NCBI GenBank assembly: GCA_019321725.1
Contig: CM033115.1
Location: forward strand, 18,982,673 to 19,046,672
Origin: Paulownia fortunei
Lineage: Eukaryota; Streptophyta; Magnoliopsida; Lamiales; Paulowniaceae
Direction of reading: 5' to 3'
Length of the DNA stretch: 64,000 nt
Below, piece after piece: positions 38,501 to 50,588 of the stretch; within the stretch, counting starts at the first letter, position 1, and every line of letters begins with the position of its first letter. The notes under the pieces were generated by a model. That model was given only the letters and a program-made list of their open reading frames with translations. It did no database searches and was not told where the DNA came from. A program made the position numbers and the translations under genes.

Positions 38501-41500
38501 CATCAATACAAAAACAAAAGGGTGTTGCTTAACTGTTGCAGAATAAGATCTAATAAATTTCAATTTGTTGTCTAAGTGGCCAAAGGAAAACAGTTTCATT
38601 TAAATGTTCTCAATTTGTTTGGCATGTGTATGATTTCTCAATTATATACTTAATTTTATTGTATACCTGAACATCTAGGGCATAACAAAAAAATTGTGTT
38701 TAATTGTTATCTAAGCTAGAACTGTTCAAATTAACAATTAGTAGTTATTACAAATTTGTTACTAAATTTCAAAACGCATCTTTTTTCCTGGATATTTTCA
38801 GATACTACCCAACACATGGATAAATAAAGAAAAAGTTTTTCCAAGAGAATGTTCCAGGACGCCATATTTTCCGTCATATTCTTTGCCCCCATTTTCCATG
38901 AGACCAAACGGAGCCCAAGAGATGAGGGAGCACCAAGTCTAAATTATTCAGTACAAAGAAAAACTTACTCTATACATTCAACTGAACAACAAGGGTCCAT
39001 AAAGCCCAATTAAATAATTCAATCAAATAAAGAATTCAAATTTCCAAAATTAACAAGGATGATACCTATTTCTTAACTATAACCTAAATTTCCCTTCCAA
39101 AATCACATCTAAGTGAAATCCTAAAATTCAGTTTCCATTGAAAGGGAGAAAGAAATTATCTGAACTTGGAAAAAAAAAAATGCATCGCTCCCTGTGGTTT
39201 GAAGTTCATTTTAAGAAGAACTGCATCAGCAATTCATCCAAGCGTTTTTAGGATTATGAGTAAATTGAAATTGCGACAAGATTAATTATGCTACTTACTA
39301 TAAAACTCATTAAATTCCTTGTAAAATGACTGAATAATTAAAGAGAGGCTGAAACGAGAACTACACAAAAAAAATAGTACAGTCCTCTAGATATTTATTA
39401 AAACATTAAACTATTAGTGTGTACCTGCACATCTAGGGCATACCAACAAAATTGTGTTTAACTGTTATCTAAGCTAGAGCTGTTCATAATAACAATTAGT
39501 AGTTATTACAAATTTGTTACTATTAAAATTGCGTCAAAAATCTATTTTCCTGGAAAATTTTAGAAACTACACAACACATGGGTAATTAAAGAAAAGTTTT
39601 TCCAAGAGAATGTTCCAGGAAGTCATATTTTTTGTCATATTCTCTTCTCTTCACCCCCCATTTTCCATGGGACCAAATGAAGCCCAAGGGATGGGGGAGC
39701 ACCAAATCTAAATTATTCAGTACAAAAAAACTTACTCTATACATTCAACTGAACAACAAGGATCCATAAAGAATTCAAATTTCCAACAATAACAAGGATG
39801 ATACACTATTGCTTAACTAGAGCCCGAGGCTATGTTAACTCTCTAGGCTATGTTTGAGTTAGTTCGGTTTCAATGTTTCTGCAAAAAAATAATGGGAGGA
39901 TTTACTATATGAAAATATTTTGGGATTATGATGTATGTTTGGTTTTAATTTTGAGAGAGATAGTTTTTACTGTAGATGTCATGTCTTATGTGGTTAGTGG
40001 TGTCACACCATTATTTTATATTATTATATATTATGTTTAGATCAATATAATGATTGGATGATGTAAATATATATTTTTTATTGATAAGATGATTTGAATA
40101 TATATATAAATATATATGTATATATGTGTACGTGTATGTGTATGTATAATAATGACTAGGATTTTTTATAATATTTTGGGAAGGATGAAGCCGGTTTTCA
40201 AGGATTCAGTATATGTATGTTTGGTTTTATTTTCCAAAAATATGAAAACTAGTAGAACTGAATGAAACCAAATGCAAACAAAGCCCTAAATTTCCCTTCA
40301 TAAATCCCATCTCAGTTAAATCCTAAAATTCAGTTTCCATTGAAATGGAAAAAGAAATTATCTAAACAAATGCATCACCCACTGAGGTTTTGAGTTCATT
40401 TTAAGATGAACGGTGTCAAAAATTCATCCAAGGATTACAAGTAAATTGAAATTGCAACAAGATTAATTATGCTACTTACTATAAAAATCATTAAACTAAA
40501 TTCCTTTACAAAACAACTAAATAATTCAAAAGGGGCTGAAACGAGAACTTTAAAAAAAGAATAATACAATCCTGTTAAAATTTAATAAAAATCTAAACTA
40601 TTACTTTATACCTGCAAACCTAGGGCATAACGACAAAATTGTGTTTAATTGTTATCTACGCTAGAGCTGTTCAAATTAACAATTAGAAGTTATTACAAAT
40701 TTGTTACTATTAAAATTGTGTAAAAGATGCATGTATTTTCCCGGAATTAGATACTACCTGACACATGGATTATTAAAGAAATTTTTTTTTTTCTAAGAGC
40801 CAGAAAGTCATATTTTCCATCATATTCTCTTCTCTTTGCCCCCACTTTCCATGGAAGCAAACGGAAGCCCAAGAGATGGGTGAGCACCAACTCTTACTTA
40901 TTCAATACGAAAAAACTTACCCTCTGCATTCAACTGAACAACAAGGGTCCATAAAGCCCAATTAAAATAGTTCAATCAAGAAAAGAATTCAAATTTCCAA
41001 CATCAACAAGGACGATACCGTATTTCTTAACTAGAACCCTGAGTTTCCCTTCATAAATCTCATCTCAGTGAAATCCTAAAACTCAGTTCCCATTGAAATG
41101 GAAAAAGAAATTATCTAAACTTTAAAAAAAAAATGCATCACTCACTGAGGTTTTAAGTTCATTTTAAGAAAAAAAGCATCATAAATTCATCCAAGCATTT
41201 TCAGGATTAAAAGAAAATTGAAACTGCGACAAGATTAATTATGTTACTTACCATAAAAATCATTAAATTACTTTCAAAAGTGACTAAATAATTAGTGAGA
41301 GGATGAAACAAGAACTTCAAAAAAAGGAATAATACAATCCTCTTAAAACTAAATAAAAAATTAAACTGTTAGTGTTTACCTACACATCTAGGGCATAAGA
41401 ACAAAACTGTGTTTAGTTGTTATCTAAGCTAGAGCTGTTCAAATTAACAATTAGGACACAAATTTGTTACTATTAACATTGTGTAAAAAATGCATCTATT

Positions 41501-42028
41501 TTCCTGGAAACTTTTAGATACTACCCCAACACATGGAAGATTACAGAAAAAGAAATTTCTAAGAGAATGTTCCAGGAAGACAAATTTTCCGCCAAATTCT
41601 CTTTTCTTTGCCCCCATTTTCCATGCAAACAAAGCCCAAGAGATGGGACAGCACCAAATCTAAATTCTTCGGTATGAAAAAACTTACCCTTTGAATTCAA
41701 CTGAACCACAAGGGTTCATAAAGTCCAATTAAAATAATTCGATCAAGAAAAGAATTCAAATTTCCAACATTGATAAGGATGATACCCTAAACCAGACCCC
41801 TAAATTTCCCTTCATAAATCCCATCTCAGTGAAACCATAAAATTCAGTTTCCATTTTAGCACAGCACAGAGAACAGAACTAAAACTTCTGTAAATAATCC
41901 ATAACAAGAGTGAAAAAACATACACACGTAGAGGGAGAGGAGAGGAGAGGGAGAGGGAGAGGGATACCAGATTCGTTAAGGTAACGGAAAATGAGGTAGT
42001 TCAACTCGGCGGAGGTTATCGAGATCAT
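29600..42028 (-). CDS. HOS15: HOS15 / TBL1-like WD40 repeat protein
   Basis: Fourteen exons join without a frame error: 41968-42028, 38244-38389, 37633-38152, 37368-37456, 37137-37183, 35601-35745, 35381-35444, 33710-33868, 33448-33569, 31852-31926, 31551-31604, 31390-31463, 30802-30876, 29600-29819 (616 aa). In Arabidopsis HOS15 is a nuclear corepressor scaffold working with histone deacetylases and a CUL4-type substrate receptor in cold and stress responses; the role here is by homology. An N-terminal LisH domain begins [20 protein letters not shown]. It is followed by a long charged Lys/Glu/Arg helix (about 85-230) and then WD40 repeats to the C-terminus with clear blades such as [20 protein letters not shown] and [10 protein letters not shown], ending in CVLDFRM. 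All introns are GT-AG; intron 1 is 3.6 kb. The gene looks intact. Confidence 0.95.
32108..32995. mobile_element. Possible degenerate hAT-like insertion in a HOS15 intron
   Basis: Inside the 1.9-kb intron between exons 9 and 10, sequence beginning CAGGTGGCAAAATATG resembles plant hAT termini. Many 'acccac'/'gtgggt' motifs follow at 32130-32250, and 'aaattgccac' near 32991 could be the opposite end. No matching 8-bp target duplication was found, so this is tentative. Confidence 0.3.
34081..34110. repeat. GT microsatellite in a HOS15 intron
   Basis: A (GT)n tract followed by 'gcgcgtgtacg', intronic. Confidence 0.85.
37730..37906 (-). repeat. Coding 33-bp minisatellite (11-residue ER/K repeat)
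   Basis: Within HOS15 exon 3 five units of the form [11 protein letters not shown] are spaced exactly 11 residues apart, with Ile in each unit as the only regular hydrophobic residue. On the DNA this is a 33-bp repeat with few changes. The opposite strand is also open here because of its CT-rich composition; those open frames are shadows. Confidence 0.85.
38640..41830. repeat. Four tandem ~760-bp repeats filling HOS15 intron 1
   Basis: The phrase 'catctagggcata' or 'cctagggcata' followed by 'ttgttatctaagctagagct' recurs near 38665, 39425, 40610 and 41385. In each copy it is followed by 'cctggaa'-type sequence, 'caagagatg', 'caacaagg' and 'aaatttcccttc...cagtgaaatcc'. Spacing is about 760, 1190 and 770 bp; the larger gap is explained by the MITE at 39846-40285 in copy 2. 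It is non-coding. Confidence 0.85.
39846..40285. mobile_element. MITE inside intron-repeat copy 2
   Basis: It starts GGCTATGTTTG and ends CAAACAAAGCC, an 11-bp terminal inverted repeat with one mismatch, flanked on both sides by CTA. It interrupts the repeat unit exactly between 'agcc' and 'ctaaatttccc', which are contiguous in the other copies. Size is 440 bp with no coding capacity. The 3-bp flanking duplication suggests the PIF/Harbinger (Tourist-like) superfamily. Confidence 0.75.
41926..41963. repeat. GA/CT-rich tract just inside HOS15 intron 1
   Basis: A run of 'gagagggaga' repeats lies immediately after the exon 1 donor on the minus strand, where it reads as CT-rich sequence. Such tracts near plant 5' ends may affect expression, but that is inference. 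Confidence 0.8.
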
Positions 42029-43340
42029 TTTCGAAAATCGCCGTCTGCATGTACAAATTTCTGCGCGCGTGGGCGCAGAGACAGAGAGAGCGGACGTTAC
42101 GATTTCGGACGGGGTTTTTCCCCGTTTTGTGAGTAAAGATATACGGGGTATTTTGTGTGAAAGGATGCGATATTTGCACATTCCTCCTTGATGTTTCGTC
42201 TTTTTGCATTCATCCCTCTGGTTGGATTTTTGGTAAAAATCTTTACTTTTATTTTCTAATTAAGATTTTAATAAAATATTATAAAGAAAAACAATAAAAA
42301 TCATTGAATTTCTCAAAATTTGAATTCCATGTTCTCTTCAATGAATTAAAAAGTACAAAGTAGTATATATCAATGAAAAAATACTCTTAATTTTGCAAAT
42401 TATGAATGACTCACATCTGTCAAATGAATAAGTTTCATTATAATGTGAGAGTTATTTTCAAATATGTTACTATAATACATAGGGTTAATTACAAGTCTAT
42501 TTCCTGAAAAATAATATAATTATTACTTATACTTTTTTTTTTTTTAAATTATCAAAACTTTTCCTCTCTTTTTAAGTTTAGAGGAGTGGAGGCCAGCTAA
42601 GCAATACTTATTCAATAAAATTTTACTATTATGTTAGACGTGATTTGGTATTCATGAAATTTTATGAAATTATTCATAATATATATTTTTGCAAAAAAAT
42701 TCAAATTAAAGAGGTAGCGGACACTAAAATCCAAAATTTTAAAAGAGGTGGATGCGGCTAACCTCATTAATGTAGTTTATGTGACAGGAACTAGTTTATA
42801 AGAGCAAGCACTTTTTCCATAAGTTAATAATGTATTCAAATTATCATTTAGATCTATTATAGTATGTTTTTTTTTTTTTATCAATATTGATACTATCATC
42901 ATTAGCAAGCAACACGTGTATTATTAAAGTATTTTAGATTATTTGTTTCAATTTGTATTTTATTTTATAATTATATGTTAAGTGGATGTCATTTACAACT
43001 AAATTTATTTAAAAAAAACATTTTATTTACTTTGCAATTATTTATGATATAATGTAAAAGATGGAATTGAATTAATTGTTAAGGACCACAAATTAAAAAA
43101 TTCCTCCTTGAGAGTTTAAATTTTAATTTAAGACTGTCATTTAATGTGATATTTAAGTTAGCCGCATTTTGTTGACTTTATTATTATTCTATAAAGCCCC
43201 TCAATGTAATTAACCTGATTAGCTTTACCTTCTTCGCCAATCAATTTGGCTTTGGGCCATCCTGTGGTCCTGTAGGGGCCTGTGTGTGTTTTTAAGCCCC
43301 ATCACACGTTTCCAGAACTCTTATCCTTTGTTCAAAAACC
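42029..43340. other. Divergent intergenic region, HOS15 and CYP81-C promoters
   Basis: HOS15 (minus) and CYP81-C (plus) diverge from this 1.3-kb stretch. On the plus side CTATAAAG at 43189-43196 is a likely TATA box, about 150 bp before the ATG, with a W-box-like TTGACT near 43172. No TATA box is evident next to HOS15. No other gene is seen. Confidence 0.5.
43190..43196 (+). promoter_or_regulatory. TATA box of CYP81-C
   Basis: TATAAAG about 150 bp upstream of the ATG at 43341. Confidence 0.4.
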
Positions 43341-45680
43341 ATGGAGGATCTGAGCTATTATCTTGTACTGATGCTACTCTTTGTTTTCTTGATCATATTG
43401 AAACACTACTCATCTCATCAAAGCCACAACTTACCTCCAAGTCCACTAGCTCTTCCAGTAATTGGCCATCTTCACCTTATCAAGAATTCCCTCCACCAGT
43501 CACTAGCTTCTTTATCATCCCATTATGGTCCAATATTTTCTCTCCAGTTAGGCTGCAAATCATTTGTTGTGGTTTCCTCTCCATCTGCCATTGAAGAATG
43601 CTTCACAAAAAACGACGTATTATTCGCCAACCGGCCTAAGTCCATGGTAGGGGACCGGTTAACGTATAACTATGCTGCCTTTGTATGGTCATCTTATGGC
43701 CATTTCTGGAGGACCCTCCGCCGGCTATCTGTTGTTGAGCTGTTCTCTTCACACAGACTGCAAAAATCTGCCAAAATACGCGAAGAAGAAATATGTGCAC
43801 TTATTCGTGTATTGCAGAGAGCTTACAGGAGTGGAGGAAAGAAAGTCGATTTGAATTACTTGGTTTCAACCTATAGTTTTAATAACATGATGAGAGCTGT
43901 CGCTGGGAAACGGTGTGTTGCAGAGGAGGATGTTGGGAGTGAAGTGGGAAAGGAAACTGTAAAACGAATTCGGGGAACTTTTTTCACTAGTGCGTCACAA
44001 GGGATGTGTGATTTCTTTCCAGTGTTGAGGTGGATTGGATACAAAGGGCTGGAAAAGAATTTGATGTCATTGTTCAAGAAGAGGGATCAGTTCTTGCAGA
44101 ATTTGATTGATGAGATTCAAGGGAAAAACGATGTGTCGGGGGAGAAAAGGAATAGCAATTTGATTGAAACTCTGCTGTCTCTTCAAGCATCAGAACCTGA
44201 ATTCTACACCGACGATGTCATCAAAAGTTTTCTACTGGTAATTTCAGACTCTCTGTTATGATTATGATTACATTTACTATATATTTTTTGTGATAATTTG
44301 TCACCTGCAATTCTTCTTTGCTGAATTTTGGGTTACAATAGTTACATAGGCACTTCACACCATACCGCTGACTCACAAAATGTTTAAGTCAAGATCATAT
44401 CATTTTTGCACTTTGTCAAGTCCCAATTTCTATGGCAGCTATACAGAGTCTGCTTTAGCTGACAAGAAACCCCTAAATTTTAGGCAGTTGACGTTGATGG
44501 AAAGACGAATTCAGCAATCATGTTTTAGCAAGCCAAATTGAATTTCGCTTCTTTCTTTGAACCATTCCTGGCATATTTAATTTTTCCTTCAAATTTCACA
44601 TGGAACTCTTTGAGGCCAAAACTCTTTGTAGGTTAGACTCCCTAAAGAAGTGTCATCAATGGTTACAACTCAAAAGGGATTTTAAAAAAAATGATTTGCA
44701 ATGCTAAATGACGATTTTGTCGTTATACGAACTAACAAGGTGAATCCATATAGGTAGTGCAGAATCCAATTCTAGATATTCTACTGTTGAAACACAGCTC
44801 ATTCAGTATTCACCACAGTTCATTTTTAGTCAACATGCTCTAAAAACTTGAAGATTTTCCTGGTGTAGAAAGATGACCACTGCGTACTTTTTGCCATTTT
44901 GTGCTAAGAGGAACATTTGAATGGAGACGCTTCCGTACTTAGTTATCTTGAATAGTTTAATATGAAGTATTGTTTTCATTAGATAGATGAGGAAGATTAA
45001 ATATTTTGATGGATTTGTCTTGGAATTCTTATAACAAAAGTGAAAGTTGGTGGTTAGATAATGTTTATAGCTGGAACGGAGACCTCTGCAGCGACAGTAG
45101 AATGGGCTATGTCACTTCTGCTAACTCACCCAGAGGAATTGAACAAACTGAGACAAGAGATTGATGACAACGTAGGACATGATCATTTGCTAAACGATTC
45201 TGATCTGGCCAAGCTTCCTTATCTTCGTTGCATTGTCAATGAAACTCTAAGATTGTATCCTCCAGCGCCACTCCTTTTACCTCACTATTCGTCAGAACAT
45301 TGCGTCGTGGGGGATACAACATTCCCAAAGGTACAATCCTGATGGTGAATGCTTGGGCCATGCACAGGGATCCTAATGTGTGGGAGGAGCCAGATAAGTT
45401 CATTCCAGAAAGATTTCAGGCCATGGAACAGGAAAAAGAAAGCCATAAATTTGTGCCGTTTGGAACGGGCAGAAGGGCTTGCCCTGGAGCTGGTATGGGA
45501 TTGCGAACGGTTTCATTGGCATTGGGTGCATTTGTCCAGTGTTTTGAATGGGAAAAACTATTAGAACATGAGGAGATGGACACAAACTACAATTCACGAG
45601 TTATAATGCAGAAGGTCAAGCCTCTGGAGGCTGTGTGCAGTCCCCGGGATCAAGCAGCTGATCTTCTATCACAACTTTGA
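43341..45680 (+). pseudogene. CYP81 P450 with 1-bp deletion (CYP81-C)
   Basis: Exon 1 (43341-44237, 299 codons) and exon 2 (45058-45680) flank an 820-bp GT-AG intron at the family position. Anchor, LPPSPLALPVIG hinge, FWRTLRR C-helix, AGTETS I-helix, [20 protein letters not shown] haem loop and the LLSQL end are all there. Exon 2 is one base short of a multiple of three. The reading shifts at the G-run 45309-45313, where HCVVG should continue into GYNIPKGT; one missing G explains it. The frame then runs cleanly to the stop. The protein would otherwise be about 506 aa. A single homopolymer indel could also be a sequencing error, so a working gene cannot be excluded. Confidence 0.82.
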
Positions 45681-45796
45681 TGCATGGTAACGTTTAGTTC
45701 CTCTGAGTTGCTCAGAGATATCTGCTGTAAGATGAAGTTATTGATCTAAAATAATGATTATCGAAATTTGAGTCAATGGAAGATCATAATGTTGTA
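45681..45796. other. 3' flank of CYP81-C
   Basis: Short non-coding stretch between the CYP81-C stop and the first LTR copy. Confidence 0.4.
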
Positions 45797-47416
45797 TGTT
45801 GAGTTGGTTTTATACCAACAATTCATATGTCTTTTTTTTTAATATTTGGTTTATTTTTAAGTATTTAAAATGCTTTTGGTATTTTGGTACATTGAAGTTG
45901 AAATATTGTAGATAATGACAAAAACAAAAGAAAATGGAAAAAAAACACAAATTTGATTAAATTTTAAAAGAACCCTCGTTATAGTGGTATTGTAGGCAGT
46001 GTTTGTATTTCAATCATAACTCTTTGATAAACTATCATTTTGATTTGATTCTTGAACCATTAGAAGGCGAAAATATATATCAATAACTTCTATGTTCATT
46101 AAAAAATCCATTTTTTTCGATTTCAATAAGAAAAATCAAGTTAAAATATGTGCACTTGACTGAAACTTTCTGATATGACATATCTTGGTTTTATAGTTAT
46201 AACGCTTTCCACAGATTTCATATCGAGTTTATTCAAGCATGTTTGGAAAGCTAAGACAAAGAGCTATAATTCATTAGAAAACATCAAAAGTCAATTCATT
46301 CTAGAAGGAGGTTAAAAATGTATTGAAAGGGCTAAATACTATCAAAGTACTGAGGGAAATGTGGAAAAAACTGTAGCAACGGTACCTGGGCGCCAAACAA
46401 AACAAAGAGCACGGCGCCTAGGCACCAAAACAGGGCGCTTAGGTACCAAAAACAAAGCTAATGGCGCTTAGGCGCTGCCAGACGGACAAATAAGGCTAAA
46501 ATTATCTTATTTAGGGCATCCGAATCAGATTTTTAAGTTCCCAAGAGACTCCAAATGAGGGAAGAGGAGAATTAGAGAAAAAGAAAGAGAGAAGATTGGG
46601 AGAAAACAAGAAAGAGACAAGGAGAAAAAAAATTAGGGAAGAGAAGAGAAATTCTTCCAAGTTTGAGATAGAACATCTGCAATGAAAAAAAAAGAACATC
46701 ATCTTTGAAGTTTGATTTTTATTTTCCTCTTTCACATTGAATATGTGTATAAATATTGTTGAGACATCTTTCATTGTCACGATGAACTAATTTCTTTTTT
46801 TAGGGTTGTGATGTAATATAATTAAAATGTGTTGAATACTTTTATCAATTCAATTCTTGATTTATTTATCAAGTTGAGTTTTTGACATTGTTCTTAATGC
46901 TTTCAATTATTTGGCCACTAATTGAATAATTTGCTAATCATATTGATACGGGATGTGATATATATGTCTAGTTCTATGTGTAGAAAATCATAAATTGCAT
47001 GTGAAATAGGAATATAGTTACATGGTTTGTGTAGTCTTGTTGGAGATCTATAAAACCTAATGAATTATTTATTGTTGTAATTCATATAGAAATATAATGT
47101 GTTAGCAATTGATGATATTTTAATTAGACATTGGGAGAGGTTAGTGGATAATTTAGAAATTCTCGACTATCACTTGATAATAAATTGAGATTGATGAGAT
47201 AAATTATTCAATTCGGACTAATTATGATGAAATCATAACTCTAGCTCTTTAAGTTTATTTGCATTAATTGTCATATATATTCGTTTGTTCAAATAAAATT
47301 AGAGTTGACAAAATTCGTTACTTAGTAATTCAATAGTTATCGTGGAAACGATACTTACTCATCATTTTATTACTTGTTAACGACAACGTGTATTTATATT
47401 ACTAAAATCTGCAACA
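45797..47416. mobile_element. LTR remnant, copy A (about 1.6 kb)
   Basis: It begins TGTTGAGTTGGTTTTATACC and ends in GCAACA. The second half (from 46757) is nearly identical to 49063-49778. It has GC-rich 'gcgcctaggc' motifs at 46392-46480, polypurine-rich sequence at 46555-46640, and ends in 'gataacgtgt'-type sequence shared by all copies. No internal domain or primer site follows, so it is a solo LTR or part of a recombined array. Confidence 0.7.
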
Positions 47417-47418
47417 CT

Positions 47419-49062
47419 TGATGAGTGGATTTTATACCTATTAATTGAGTATCATGTACTTAACTTTTTGATTAGTTTTCGAGTGTTTTTGTTAACTTTT
47501 ATGCATTTAGTTTGGAATATTGTAGGTAATAGCAAAATGAGGAGAAAATGGAAATAAACATAAAACTTGGTTTAAATTTTGAATAATCCGCTTTTTTGTG
47601 CTATTGAGGGCAATGTTCGTATTTTAATCATAAATTTTTGCTCTAATATCCTTTTGACTTGTTTTTTGAATCATTGGAAAGTCAAGAGATATTTCTATAA
47701 TGTTTATGTTTATTTATGAAATTCAGTTCTTTCTATTTCAATGAGAAAAATTGGGTTAAATAGTCTGCACTTCATTGAAATTTTTTGTTATGACACATTT
47801 TGGTATTTCAGGCATAAATCTTTCCATAGATTTCATATTGAGTTGATTCAAGTTCCTATCGAAGACAAGACATAGAGTTGCAATTCATATGAAGATATCA
47901 AAAACTAATATAGCCTAGAAATGGGTGAAAAATCAGTTGAAAGAGGTTACAAGCGCAGTAGAAACTCATCTTGAACAGCAAGAGCAGCGCCTAGGCGCTG
48001 CAATCACTGTCCAGGACAGAATATGCAGCATCTAGGCACTGGAAATCAACGCCTAGGTGCTGCCCTCACTGGACTGCAGCATGTTGCAGTGCCCAGGCGC
48101 TGCCAACCGGGTAAGTAAGAGCAAATTGGTATTTTATGCCCTCTTTAGATTATCTCCCATCAAGTTTAAGTATTCCAAAAGCCTCCATTTCAAATTTTTA
48201 GAGAGGGAGAGAGGGAGAGAAGAGAAAACAAGCTAAGAAAAAAGAAGGAAGAAAAAGAAGAAGAGGAGAGAATTCTTCTAAGATTTGAGAAGAAGACATC
48301 TACAAGGGAATAAACTCATTATTTTCCAATTTGTATTTCATTTTCCTCATTTTCTCATTAATTATGTGTATGAATATTGTTCATTTATCTTTCACTTTTA
48401 TCATCGTGAACTAATTTATTTTTCTAGGGTTATGGTGTAATCTAATTATGATGTTTTGAATATTTGTATCAATTCAATTCTCGATTTATTTTGAAGTTGA
48501 GTTTTCTACATTGTTCTTAATGCTTTCAATTACTTGGCCACTAATTGAATTATTTGCTAATCATATTGACCTGAGAGGTGATATATGTGTCTAGTTCTAT
48601 GTGTAGAAAACCATAAATTACATGTGAGATAGGAATATACTTACATAGTTTGTGTAGTCATGTTTGAAACTCCATAAAACCTAATGAATTGTTGATTGTT
48701 GTAAGTCACATAGGAATATAGTGAGTTAGCAATTGATGATATTTTCATTAGACCTTAGGAGAGGCTAGTGAATAATTTAGAGATTCTCGACTATCACTTG
48801 GGAAATAAATTGAGATTGATACGATAAATTATTTAATTTGGATTAATGACGATTAAATCATAACCCTAAACTTTTAAGTTAGTGAATTTCATTTTTAAAT
48901 GCTTTTGATTATTAGTTTAGTTTATAATCATAAACACTCAATTTTGTTTATTCAAATAAAATTAAAGTTAACATAATTTCGGTACTTAATAAATCAACAA
49001 TTCTCGTGGGAACGATAATTTACTTATCACTTTATTACTTGTATACGATAACGTGCACTTTA
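47419..49062. mobile_element. LTR remnant, copy B
   Basis: It starts TGATGAGTGGATTTTATACC, directly next to the end of copy A, and runs in the same order through the palindromic motif CAGCGCCTAGGCGCTG (47985-48000). It stops after 'aacgtgcactt', about 20 bp before the expected LTR end, where it joins copy C. Confidence 0.7.
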
Positions 49063-49778
49063 TGTTGAGACATCTTTCATTGTCACGATGAACTAATTTC
49101 TTTTTCTAGGGTTGTGATGTAATATAATTAGAATGTGTTGAATACTTTTATCAATTCAATTCTTGATTTATTTATCAAGTTGAGTTTTCTACATTGTTTT
49201 TAATACTTTCAATTATTTAGCCACTAATTGAATGATTTGCTAATCATATTGATACAAGATGTGATATATATATCTAGTTCTATGTGTAGAAAATCATAAA
49301 TTACATGTGAAATAGGAATATAGTTACATGGTTTGTGTAGTCTTGTTGGAAATCCATAAAACTTAATGAATTATTGATTGTTGTAATTCATATAGAAATA
49401 TAATGTGTTAGCAATTGATGATATTTTAATTAGACCTTGGAAAAGGTTAGTGGATAATTTAGAAATTTTCGACTATCACTTGATAATAAATTGAGATTGA
49501 TGAGATAAATTATTCAATTCGGACTAATTATGATGAAATCATAACTCTAGCTCTTTAAGTCATTGATATTCATCTTTCTTTGATTTTTGCGTATTTTTCT
49601 AATAGTAATTTAATTTTATTTGCATTAATTGTCATCCACATTCGTTTGTTCAAATAAAATTAGAGTTGACAAACATTCGTTACTTAGTAATTCAATAGTT
49701 ATCGTGGAAACGATACTTACTCATCATTTTATTACTTGTTAACGATAACGTGTATTTACATTGCTAAAATCCGCAACA
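49063..49778. mobile_element. LTR remnant, copy C (3' half only)
   Basis: It matches copy A from 46757 to its end almost base for base, but keeps about 56 bp (around 49561-49617) that copy A has lost. The 5' half is missing. The A-B-C order and abrupt joints suggest unequal recombination between related LTRs. Confidence 0.7.
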
Positions 49779-50588
49779 CTGCTTCAGTATGTAACACTTG
49801 ATTTGAGTTGAAATATATACTCATGTTTACATTTTCATAAGGCCTGTACAAGGAATTTTTTGGGGATAATGAGGGACATTGCCATTTTCCTATCCTTTTC
49901 TTTGATAAATACAAGACCACCACAGGGTCTCCCCGGCCCTGCCTGGATACTTTATTCGTTCAATTGCTTCAAGCCCCTATAATTCAGATTAGTTAGTTCA
50001 TGGTGTCCATCTTCAGCTTCTCCTCTCTACTTTGTAGTTTTGATTTTCTTCATTATTTTCCCTGAAAAACTTAATGCATACCAACCTATACATACCGTGT
50101 ATGCACACAACTCAAATATGATTTCAATGAAAAGATAGCAAATACAAGTTATGTTTGAGTAAGGGTAATATTGACGAATCAGGTCAGATTGCTTTGGCAT
50201 TATCACCAGCAGGCCGACAAAATATCAATATGAAAGTTTTTGGGAGTCGTTGAAATCAAAAAACCACACTTGTTGCCAAGAGCCCACAAACCAAATCTTA
50301 TCTGCTGAGAATATTGCGATTTCCAATTAAGAATCTTGTAAAAACCTAACATCGGATATTCCAGGTTCATCAAGCTAAATAATCAGTGAGCAAGAAAACA
50401 AAAATCATTTTACTCCCATGCTATTTTAGCTCTGCACGTTCATAATCCATTTCCATTAATTTCTATTATTTTATGAACCTATGAACTAATCAAATGGAGT
50501 GGTTGAAATTGAACGAAAACGACAGACACTCACTCGAGCAAATAAAGATTTGAAGGAAAGACTAAAGACTGCATTTTGTTTCATAAAA
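49779..50588. other. Upstream region of CYP81-D
   Basis: No gene or clear repeat recognised. It contains the presumed promoter of CYP81-D; I cannot place a TATA box with confidence. Confidence 0.4.
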
